A DNA stretch of 7,522 nt. Source: Comamonadaceae bacterium (GTDB lineage Bacteria > Pseudomonadota > Gammaproteobacteria > Burkholderiales > Burkholderiaceae_C). Below the pieces are notes generated by a model. That model saw nothing but the letters and a program-made list of their open reading frames with translations. It did no database searches and was not told the DNA's origin. The position numbers were made by a program, and so were the translations under genes. Of the stretch, positions 1-6,755 are shown piece after piece (the stretch's first letter is position 1; each line of letters begins with the position of its first letter). The stretch is from NCBI GenBank assembly GCA_947461325.1, contig CANHLD010000081.1, positions 1-7,522 of the forward strand, written 5' to 3'.

Positions 1-2286
1 ACCCAGCGCCGGGCACAGCTCTAAACCCACAGCTTTGACGGTGTCAAACAAGGCCGCGTCTTCACCTGGCTCGCCGCAAGCAGCCATCCAGTTGGCAGAC
101 AGCTTGACCCGGTCCAGACTGAAAGGCGCGGCAAGCAGGTTGGTGATGGCTTCTGCCACAGCCATACGGCCAGATGCAGGTGCATTAATGGCTGCCAAAG
201 GTGTGCGTTCGCCCAAAGACATGGCCTCACCCGCCACGCCTTTGTAATCCGCCAAAGTGATGGCGCAATCGGCGACAGGCACTTGCCAAGGGCCGACCAT
301 TTGATCGCGATGACTCAGCCCGCCTACAGTGCGGTCACCGATGGTGATTAAGAAACGTTTGCTGGCAACGGTGGGGTGAGACAACACCTGGAGCACCGCG
401 TCTTGCAAGCTGAGGTCATTCGCTTGAAAGTCTTGCACTTGGCTGTCAAGGCGCTGCACATCGCGTGTCATTTTGGGTGGCTTGCCGAGCAACACATCTA
501 GAGGCATGTCTACCGCATCTACGGTGTCAGTGTGTTTGACCGTGAGGTGTGCTTCATCCGTGGTGACACCCACAACCGCGAAAGGACAGCGTTCGCGTTC
601 GCAAAAAAATTGGAACTGCTGCAATGACTCCGGGGCAATCGCCAGTACATACCGTTCCTGGCTTTCGTTACTCCAGATTTCTTTGGGTGACAACCCGCTT
701 TCTTCTAATGGAACATGGCGCAAATCAAAGCGTGCACCGCGACCTGCATCGTTCACCAACTCCGGAAACGCATTCGATAAACCGCCTGCGCCCACATCGT
801 GTATGGCCAATATGGGGGTGTCTTTGCCTAACGCGTTGCAATGGTTGATCACCTCTTGGGCACGGCGTTGAATTTCCGGGTTGCCGCGTTGCACCGAATC
901 AAAATCCAAGGAAACCGCGTTGCTGCCACTGGCCAAAGAACTGGCGGCACCGCCTCCCATCCCTATGCGCATGCCCGGGCCGCCGAGTTGAATCAACAAG
1001 GTACCTGCAGGAAACAACAACTTGTGCGTGAGCTCTTCGCGCACCACGCCCAAGCCGCCTGCCAGCATGATGGGCTTGTGGTAACCGCGTTGCACACCGT
1101 TGACCACTTGTTCGTATTCGCGGAAATAACCCAGCAGATTAGGTCGTCCGAATTCGTTGTTAAAAGCTGCGCCACCCAAGGGGCCTTCGGTCATGATTTG
1201 TAAAGCCGATGCCATGTGCGAAGCCTGACCGATGTTGCTGCCCCACAATTTGGAAACACTGAATCCGGTGAGGCCGTCTTTGGGTTTGGCACCGCGCCCG
1301 GTGGCGCCTTCATCGCGAATTTCCCCGCCCGCGCCCGTGGCCGCACCCGGGAACGGAGAAATGGCTGTCGGGTGGTTGTGCGTTTCCACCTTCATCAAAA
1401 TATGTTGAACGCCGCTGCTTTTGTCGTAACGCGGCATGTAGCCTGTGAGTGCTGCGGTAAAGCGCTCGACCTGATGTCCATGCATGATGGCGGCGTTATC
1501 CGAGTAAGCCACCACCGTGTGTTGCGGGTGGGTTTTGTGCGTGTGACGGATCATGCCAAACAAACTGTGTGTTTGCGCCTGACCGTTGATTACAAATTCA
1601 GCATTGAAAATTTTGTGGCGGCAATGCTCGCTATTGGCTTGCGCAAACATCATCAACTCGGCGTCAGTCGGGTTGCGTTGAAGCTGCGTGAATGCTTGTT
1701 GCAAATAATCTATCTCATCGTCTGCCAGGGCCAAGCCGCTGTCTTTATTGGCTTGAACAAGTGCATCACGTCCTCGTTTCAAAACATCCACCGTTTGCAT
1801 TTTTGTGGCGGCTAAAGGGCTCAATAGAGCCAGTGCAGCCTTGAGATCGGGCCAGACTGATTCGGTCATACGGTCGTGCAATACCGCGTCAATAGCGGCC
1901 ATTTGATCTTGCAATGCTTGCAAGTCCGGCAACGTCAAGTCGTAACGTGTCAAACGTTCAAGCCTGTGAACACCAAAGCCGCAATTGCGAGCGATGTCAG
2001 TGGCTTTGGAAGCCCAAGGAGAAATGGTACCTAAGCGTGGCGAGATGACTCTTGAAAATGAACCGGGCTTAATCGCAAATGGAGGGACGAACTCGGCATC
2101 GAGCAGTTTGCAAAGACGTTGCGTTTCTTGGGGCTTGAGTGGGTGTTCAGTCGCAACCAAGTAGACATGGGTGGCGGCCACAGATTCGATCAAGGAATGG
2201 ATGTCTTGCAGAGAAGTCAGCAAACGACGAGTTTTCAGAGTACTGAAGGCTTGGGAGCCCTGAAAGGTACTGATTTGGAGGGTCAC
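1..2286 (-). CDS. purL: Phosphoribosylformylglycinamidine synthase (FGAM synthetase), N-terminal 762 residues, 3' end beyond the window
   Basis: PurL makes FGAM from FGAR, ATP and glutamine, the fourth step of de novo purine synthesis in the cytoplasm. This is the large single-chain proteobacterial form (about 1,300 residues in E. coli); only the first 762 codons are present. I read the whole frame and found no stop or frameshift. Visible in order: an N-terminal PurS-like domain (about 1-150), a linker, then the synthetase domain with NSEHCRHKIF (H221, H224), ETHNHP (301-306), GAGGEIRDEGATG (D325), a glycine-rich GMGGGAASS stretch, IHDVGAGGLSNA (D497) and WSNESQERY (N540-R545). The C-terminal glutaminase domain with its Cys-His-Glu triad would lie past the left edge. 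The start is GTG: an in-frame TGA lies two codons upstream, and a weak AAGAAG stands 8 bases before it. It diverges from map. Identification is near certain; the start is very likely. Confidence 0.97.
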   Translation of the reverse strand, partial: MTLQISTFQGSQAFSTLKTRRLLTSLQDIHSLIESVAATHVYLVATEHPLKPQETQRLCKLLDAEFVPPFAIKPGSFSRVISPRLGTISPWASKATDIARNCGFGVHRLERLTRYDLTLPDLQALQDQMAAIDAVLHDRMTESVWPDLKAALALLSPLAATKMQTVDVLKRGRDALVQANKDSGLALADDEIDYLQQAFTQLQRNPTDAELMMFAQANSEHCRHKIFNAEFVINGQAQTHSLFGMIRHTHKTHPQHTVVAYSDNAAIMHGHQVERFTAALTGYMPRYDKSSGVQHILMKVETHNHPTAISPFPGAATGAGGEIRDEGATGRGAKPKDGLTGFSVSKLWGSNIGQASHMASALQIMTEGPLGGAAFNNEFGRPNLLGYFREYEQVVNGVQRGYHKPIMLAGGLGVVREELTHKLLFPAGTLLIQLGGPGMRIGMGGGAASSLASGSNAVSLDFDSVQRGNPEIQRRAQEVINHCNALGKDTPILAIHDVGAGGLSNAFPELVNDAGRGARFDLRHVPLEESGLSPKEIWSNESQERYVLAIAPESLQQFQFFCERERCPFAVVGVTTDEAHLTVKHTDTVDAVDMPLDVLLGKPPKMTRDVQRLDSQVQDFQANDLSLQDAVLQVLSHPTVASKRFLITIGDRTVGGLSHRDQMVGPWQVPVADCAITLADYKGVAGEAMSLGERTPLAAINAPASGRMAVAEAITNLLAAPFSLDRVKLSANWMAACGEPGEDAALFDTVKAVGLELCPALG

Positions 2287-2347
2287 TTGTCAGTCTTCTT
2301 AAAGATAAAGCTTAGGTTGGAGAGGGCGTGTCTACCTTGGAGCTCGA

Positions 2348-2375
2348 ATTTTAACGATAAGCCAGTACCGGTCAG
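2348..2375 (-). promoter_or_regulatory. Candidate sigma70-type promoter for purL
   Basis: Reading leftward, CTGACC (2375 to 2370, four of six matches to TTGACA) is followed by a 16-bp spacer and TAAAAT (2353 to 2348, five of six matches to TATAAT). Transcription would start near 2341 and give a leader of about 55 bases before the purL GTG. This is a consensus match by eye in the right place and orientation, so it is only a candidate. A leaderless or further-upstream promoter inside map cannot be excluded. Confidence 0.35.
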
Positions 2376-2390
2376 TCCCGCGTGCTGTGC

Positions 2391-2395
2391 GGAGA
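2391..2395 (+). promoter_or_regulatory. Ribosome binding site of map
   Basis: GGAGA lies ten bases before the ATG at 2406. It decides the start: an in-frame GTG at 2382 would add eight residues (MLCGDNRR) that do not resemble the usual Map N-terminus, and it would place this Shine-Dalgarno sequence inside the gene. Confidence 0.75.
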
Positions 2396-2405
2396 TAATA
2401 GGCGC

Positions 2406-3218
2406 ATGACCATCACCTACAAAGACGAACACGGCATTGTCGGCATGCGAATCGCTGGCCAATTGGCCTCGGAGGTATTGGATTACCTCACACCGCATGT
2501 ACAACCCGGTGTCACCACCAACCATCTAGACAAACTCGCGTTTGACTACATCACTCAGGTGCAGCAAGCCATACCGGCACCCTTGAATTACAACCCCAGC
2601 GGCACCAACCCCTATCCCAAATCCATTTGCACCTCCATCAATCACCAAGTCTGCCATGGCATTCCCAGCGACAAAGTGTTGAAGAAAGGTGACATCGTCA
2701 ATATTGACATCACTGTCATCAAAGGCGGTTGGCATGGCGACACCAGTCGCATGTTCATCGTAGGCGATGGCTCTATTGCTGCCAAACGATTGTGCCAATT
2801 GACTTATGAAGCCATGTGGCACGGTATTGTCAAAGTTCAGCCTGGTGCCCGCTTAGGCGATATCGGGCATGCGATTCAGGTGTTCGCTGAAGGTCATGGT
2901 TTCTCCATCGTGCGCGAATTTTGCGGTCATGGCATTGGCAAGGTTTTCCACGAAGAACCACAAGTCTTGCATTACGGCAAACCGGGTACGCTGGAAGAAC
3001 TCAAACCCGGCATGGTGTTCACCATCGAACCTATGGTTAACGCCGGTAAGCGCGAAATCAAGGAGATGAACGATGGTTGGACCATCATCACCCGTGACCA
3101 CTCTTTGTCCGCGCAATGGGAGCACACGGTTTTGGTGACCCAGACTGGCTTTGAAGTGTTGACACTGTCTGCAGGCAGTCCTCCCCCGCCCTCGTTTGTG
3201 ACCGCCACGGCGTGCTGA
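2406..3218 (+). CDS. map: Methionine aminopeptidase type I
   Basis: Map removes the initiator methionine from new proteins whose second residue is small; it is a cytoplasmic di-metal hydrolase and usually essential in bacteria. The protein is 270 residues from the ATG at 2406, close to the 264 of E. coli Map. It has the pita-bread fold signature throughout. The five metal ligands are all present: D101 (in VNIDIT), D112 (in HGDTSRMF), H175 (in CGHGIG), E208 (in FTIEPM) and E239 (in WEHT). The catalytic-site histidine of the CHGIP motif is H84. There is no N-terminal zinc-finger extension of the type seen in eukaryotic type I enzymes. The tail after the last strand is short and proline-rich (SPPPPSF). 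It diverges from purL and is followed three bases later, in the same frame, by glnD; the two are probably co-transcribed. Confidence 0.97.
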   Translation: MTITYKDEHGIVGMRIAGQLASEVLDYLTPHVQPGVTTNHLDKLAFDYITQVQQAIPAPLNYNPSGTNPYPKSICTSINHQVCHGIPSDKVLKKGDIVNIDITVIKGGWHGDTSRMFIVGDGSIAAKRLCQLTYEAMWHGIVKVQPGARLGDIGHAIQVFAEGHGFSIVREFCGHGIGKVFHEEPQVLHYGKPGTLEELKPGMVFTIEPMVNAGKREIKEMNDGWTIITRDHSLSAQWEHTVLVTQTGFEVLTLSAGSPPPPSFVTATAC

Positions 3219-3221
3219 CAG

Positions 3222-5846
3222 GTGAACGCTACTGCCTCTGATTTCAGGCAACGCAAAAAACAATTGCTGGCTCAGTGTGCGGCTGAGCAAAGTTTGTCGC
3301 GTGCGGCTCAGGTTCACCGGCATTTAAAATTACTCAGCGATTTATGCGATGACACTTTAAAGACCTTGTGGGTCCAGGCTGAGATGCCAGAGAGTTGTGC
3401 CTTGCTTGCTGTCGGCGGCTATGGTCGTCAAGCCTTGTTTCCCTACTCCGATGTCGATGTGCTGGTGCTGCTACCGGACGCACTTTCTATTGAAAACAAT
3501 GAATCACTCAAGACCCGCATAGAAACATTCATTGGCAGTTGTTGGGATACAGGACTCGAAATTGGTTCGAGCGTGCGCCATTTGAGCGAATGCGTCACAG
3601 AGGCTGCTGCAGACATCACGGTTCAAACCGCTATGCTCGAATCGCGGTTCCTGACCGGCCAATCTGCATTGGTCACATTGTTTACCGAGGCTTTCAAAGC
3701 GAATCTGGATCCCAAAGCATTTTTCACCGGCAAAACGCTGGAAATGCATCAGCGACACAGCAAGTTCGATAACTCGCCCTATTCCTTGGAACCCAATTGC
3801 AAAGAGTCTCCCGGCGGTTTGCGTGATTTGCACATGTTGTTATGGTTGAGTAAGGCCAGCGGTTTGGGTTCAACCTGGAAAGACTTGAATTTGCGCGGCA
3901 TGGTCACACCGCTTGAAATGCGGCAAATACAACGCAATGAAAATCTGCTGTCGCTGATCCGGTGGCGCTTGCATTGGACCGCCCGCAGACGTGAAGACCG
4001 TTTGGTATTCGATTTGCAATCAAGCCTGGCCATGGATTTAGGTTTGGGCGCGACCTCCGATGATTCACGCAACGCCAGAGCCGCGAGCGAAGCCTTGATG
4101 AAACACTATTACTGGGCGGCCAAGGCGGTCACTCAGTTGAATCAGATCATTCATCTCAATATTGAAGAGTGGTTGTTTCAACAAGCAAAAACCCACCCGC
4201 CCAGACCATTGAATCCGCGTTTTTTAGACAAAGCTGGCATGCTTGAAGTGGTGGATGACGACTTGTACCAACGTGAACCGCACGCCATTCTTGAAACATT
4301 TTTGATTTACCAAGAAACCATTGGCATCAAAGGATTTTCTGCCCGCACTTTGCGAGCGCTTTACAACGCACGCGGCTTGATGAACGCGGCCTTCAGGCGC
4401 GACCCGGCCAATCGCGCCATGTTCATGCGTATATTGCAGTCACCGCAAGGCATCACACACGCCATGCGCTTGATGAACCAGACCTCGGTGCTAGGGCGTT
4501 ATCTGTGGGTGTTTAGGCGCATCGTCGGCCAAATGCAGCATGATTTGTTCCACGTCTACACCGTCGACCAACACATCTTGATGGTGCTGCGCAATGTGCG
4601 TCGCTTTTTCATCGTCGAACACGCGCACGAATATCCGTTTTGCTCGCAACTTGCTGCAGGTTGGGAGCAGCCTTGGATTTTGTATGTGGCCGCTTTGTTT
4701 CATGACATTGCCAAAGGACGCGGCGGCGATCATTCGGATTTGGGTGCGCACGAAGTGCGCCTGTTTTGCCGCCAGCACGGCATAGCCAAAGCCGATCAAC
4801 AGTTGATTGAATTTCTGGTCAAGCACCACCTCACCATGAGTCAAGTGGCGCAAAAGCAAGATTTGAGTGATCCGGATGTGGTGAACACATTCGCTCGCAG
4901 CGTCGGTAACGAACGCTATTTGCGCGCTTTGTATTTGCTCACTGTGGCAGACATTCGTGGCACCAGTCCCAAAGTGTGGAATGCGTGGAAAGGAAAGTTG
5001 CTGGAGGATTTGTACCGCGCCAGTGCAGCCGTGCTCGGCGGGCAGGCGCACGATCCGCATGCGCTGGTCGAAATGCGCAAGCGTGAAGCATTAGAAACAC
5101 TCAATCTTTACGCTATGCCTTTTGAATCCCATAAGGATTTATGGGACACCTTGGATGTGGGCTATTTCATGCGCCATGATGCTGCCGACATTGCATGGCA
5201 CACCAGACAGTTATCTCGCCCGTTGGCATTGGCCAAGGCTCAGAATGTGGCCGCTGGTGTCACTGTGAAAGCGCGTTTGTCACCCTTGGGAGAAGGCTTG
5301 CAAGTCATGGTGTACACACCGGACCAAACGGATTTGTTCGCCCGCATTTGTGGCTACTTTGACCAAGCAGAGTTCAGCATTCTGGATGCCAAGGTACATA
5401 CCGCCAAAAACGGATATGCCTTGGATACTTTCCAGGTGGTCACGCCCATGTTGAACGTGCATTACCGTGAACTCACGCCCATGGTTGAAAACGGCTTAAA
5501 GCACGCCATTGAGACAGGTGGCCCGCTGCACAAACCGCGCCAGGCAGGACGCATGTCCCGACGCGTCAAGAGTTTTCCGGTAGCGGCGCGTGTGCGTTTG
5601 CAACCGGATGAAAAAGCGCAGCGTTGGTTGCTCAGCATTTCAGCCACCGACCATGCGGGTTTGCTTTACGGTGTGGCTCAAGTATTGGCTCAACATCACA
5701 TCAATGTGTTGCTCGCCAAAATCAGCACCTTGGGCGAACGTGTGGAAGATACATTTTTGATTGACGGCCCGGCATTGCAGCACAACAAAACGCAAATTGA
5801 CTTGGAGACGCAGCTGCTGTCTGTTATCGGTTCAGGCAGTCGATAA
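3222..5846 (+). CDS. glnD: Bifunctional PII uridylyltransferase / uridylyl-removing enzyme
   Basis: GlnD is the cytoplasmic glutamine sensor of proteobacteria. At low glutamine it uridylylates the PII proteins GlnB/GlnK; at high glutamine it removes UMP, which sets glutamine synthetase adenylylation and NtrBC activity. The 874-residue protein (890 in E. coli) has the expected order: nucleotidyltransferase domain with GGYGR (65-69) and SDVDVLVLL (D77, D79 as metal ligands); helical linker (about 200-430) including SPGGLRDLH (196-204); HD hydrolase domain (about 440-580) with H451, H494-D495 in LFHDIAKGRGGDHS, and a likely further ligand region near D577; and two C-terminal ACT domains (about 693-770 and 803-872) that bind glutamine. 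The start is GTG, three bases after the map TGA and in the same frame. No good Shine-Dalgarno is visible, so translation probably depends on ribosomes finishing map. The first 40 residues fit the family loosely, so a slightly later start is possible. GRQAL replaces the usual GRGEL next to the nucleotidyltransferase motif. Confidence 0.96.
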   Translation: MNATASDFRQRKKQLLAQCAAEQSLSRAAQVHRHLKLLSDLCDDTLKTLWVQAEMPESCALLAVGGYGRQALFPYSDVDVLVLLPDALSIENNESLKTRIETFIGSCWDTGLEIGSSVRHLSECVTEAAADITVQTAMLESRFLTGQSALVTLFTEAFKANLDPKAFFTGKTLEMHQRHSKFDNSPYSLEPNCKESPGGLRDLHMLLWLSKASGLGSTWKDLNLRGMVTPLEMRQIQRNENLLSLIRWRLHWTARRREDRLVFDLQSSLAMDLGLGATSDDSRNARAASEALMKHYYWAAKAVTQLNQIIHLNIEEWLFQQAKTHPPRPLNPRFLDKAGMLEVVDDDLYQREPHAILETFLIYQETIGIKGFSARTLRALYNARGLMNAAFRRDPANRAMFMRILQSPQGITHAMRLMNQTSVLGRYLWVFRRIVGQMQHDLFHVYTVDQHILMVLRNVRRFFIVEHAHEYPFCSQLAAGWEQPWILYVAALFHDIAKGRGGDHSDLGAHEVRLFCRQHGIAKADQQLIEFLVKHHLTMSQVAQKQDLSDPDVVNTFARSVGNERYLRALYLLTVADIRGTSPKVWNAWKGKLLEDLYRASAAVLGGQAHDPHALVEMRKREALETLNLYAMPFESHKDLWDTLDVGYFMRHDAADIAWHTRQLSRPLALAKAQNVAAGVTVKARLSPLGEGLQVMVYTPDQTDLFARICGYFDQAEFSILDAKVHTAKNGYALDTFQVVTPMLNVHYRELTPMVENGLKHAIETGGPLHKPRQAGRMSRRVKSFPVAARVRLQPDEKAQRWLLSISATDHAGLLYGVAQVLAQHHINVLLAKISTLGERVEDTFLIDGPALQHNKTQIDLETQLLSVIGSGSR

Positions 5847-5849
5847 GTA

Positions 5850-6755
5850 TCAATCGCATAACCAAGCCGCACCCCTGACACCCGAAGAGTCCCCATACAC
5901 GGCTTGGCGAACCGGTGTCGTTGCTTTAACACCGAAACTGTATTTTGAAATCTCTTCGCCTATGCTGGGATAAATCTCTTGCACATTGCTCATGCCGCCG
6001 CCCAACACGATGCAATCAGGATCTATCAAATTGATCACTTGCGCCAATGCCCGGCCTAAGCGGTTCACATAGCGTTGAAAACTTTGGGTAGCGAATTCAT
6101 CACCTTGTCGCATGGCATGTACGATGTCTTGCGCTGACAAGTGGTGTGCGGTGTGTCTGGCATGGTCTTGTGCGAATGCTATCCCGCTGAGCCATGTTTC
6201 TAGGCAACCGGTTTGACCGCACCAGCAAGGCGGAATTTGCAATTCCTCCACGCTCGGCCATGGCAAAGGGTTGTGCCCCCATTCGCCAGCGATGGCATGT
6301 CTCCCAGTGAGTAATTGCCGATCAACCACCACACCGCCGCCGCAACCGGTTCCAAGAATGGCCGCGAACACCACCCGACCTTGTGCACCCGCACCGTCTA
6401 TAGCTTCACTCAATGCCAAGCAATTCGCGTCGTTTTGCAATCGAACTTCGCAGCCTAGCTTGTGTTCCAAATCTTTTTTCAGGGGTTGGTGATTCAAGAC
6501 TTGCGTGTTGGATCCTCTGACCAGCGAAGAGTCAACATCCAAACAACCCGGCATGCCAATGCCAATCTGCAAGGGTCGGGCCATGCCGGTTTGCGAAACA
6601 GCTGCATTTACCAAGCCACACATAGCATCCAATATGGCTTCATAACTGTTTGATGGTGTCGGGCAACGCTGCCGATAAACCATCTCGCCATGTGTATTCA
6701 ACACGGCAATTTCGGTTTTGGTGCCGCCTAAATCTATACCGATTTGAAATTTCAT
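5850..6755 (-). CDS. mak: ROK-family sugar kinase, probable fructokinase (Mak-like)
   Basis: The 301-residue protein aligns from memory along its whole length with E. coli Mak (302 residues), which phosphorylates fructose and, less well, mannose with ATP. Visible are the N-terminal phosphate-binding motif DLGGTKTE (8-15), the catalytic aspartate D109 in QNDAN, the second glycine-rich segment LGTGCGGG (134-141), the ROK sugar-binding motif GEWGHNPLPW with E158 and H161, the zinc-site cysteines C177, C179 and C184 (CWCGQTGC), and LGGGMSN near the C-terminus. There is no N-terminal helix-turn-helix, so it is a kinase and not a ROK repressor. The exact sugar (fructose, mannose or glucose) is inferred. 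Its ATG overlaps the ligA stop (TAATG), and no strong Shine-Dalgarno is visible, so termination-reinitiation after ligA is likely. Its TGA lies three bases from the end of glnD on the opposite strand. No sugar transporter or sugar regulator is nearby. Confidence 0.88.
   Translation of the reverse strand: MKFQIGIDLGGTKTEIAVLNTHGEMVYRQRCPTPSNSYEAILDAMCGLVNAAVSQTGMARPLQIGIGMPGCLDVDSSLVRGSNTQVLNHQPLKKDLEHKLGCEVRLQNDANCLALSEAIDGAGAQGRVVFAAILGTGCGGGVVVDRQLLTGRHAIAGEWGHNPLPWPSVEELQIPPCWCGQTGCLETWLSGIAFAQDHARHTAHHLSAQDIVHAMRQGDEFATQSFQRYVNRLGRALAQVINLIDPDCIVLGGGMSNVQEIYPSIGEEISKYSFGVKATTPVRQAVYGDSSGVRGAAWLCD

Larger units (their letters stand above)
2287..2405. promoter_or_regulatory. Divergent intergenic region between purL and map
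   Basis: This 119-bp gap is the only non-coding stretch of any size in the window and must hold the control signals for purL (leftward) and map-glnD (rightward). A candidate purL promoter is listed separately. I see no convincing sigma70 promoter for map: GATAAG at 2356-2361 and GATAAT at 2394-2399 resemble -10 boxes but lack a matching -35. No palindrome resembling the enterobacterial PurR operator is visible, and no small ORF or RNA gene stands out. Confidence 0.6.

Noticed and set aside
841..1815. Long open frames on the plus strand at 841-1203 and 1216-1815 (120 and 199 codons).
   Set aside because: They lie exactly antisense to purL, in the codon-aligned complementary frame, where open frames are common by codon bias. 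Their protein sequences resemble no family and carry no ribosome binding site.
2382..2405. Upstream GTG at 2382 as an alternative start for map.
   Set aside because: The GGAGA ribosome binding site lies between this GTG and the ATG at 2406, and the added eight residues do not fit the family.
2853..3323. A 156-codon minus-strand open frame spanning the end of map and the start of glnD.
   Set aside because: It overlaps two well-identified genes and shows no domain-like pattern, so it is a shadow.
4491..5060. A 189-codon open frame on the minus strand inside glnD.
   Set aside because: It is antisense to the HD region of glnD, whose frame is fully supported by conserved motifs. The product looks like random histidine- and alanine-rich translation.
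5862..5907. Inverted repeat CCAAGCCG / CGGCTTGG (8 bp arms, 30-base loop) just inside the 3' end of mak.
   Set aside because: The loop is long, no T-run follows on either strand, and the arms are part of conserved kinase codons (GAAWL and YGD region). Not convincing as a terminator.
5913..5945. Hairpin CGGTGT / ACACCG with a 10-base loop, followed after six bases by TATTTT on the plus strand, considered as a glnD terminator.
   Set aside because: The stem is only 6 bp, the loop is large and the T-run is short and displaced. It is too weak to list as a feature, although its position is where a glnD terminator would be expected.
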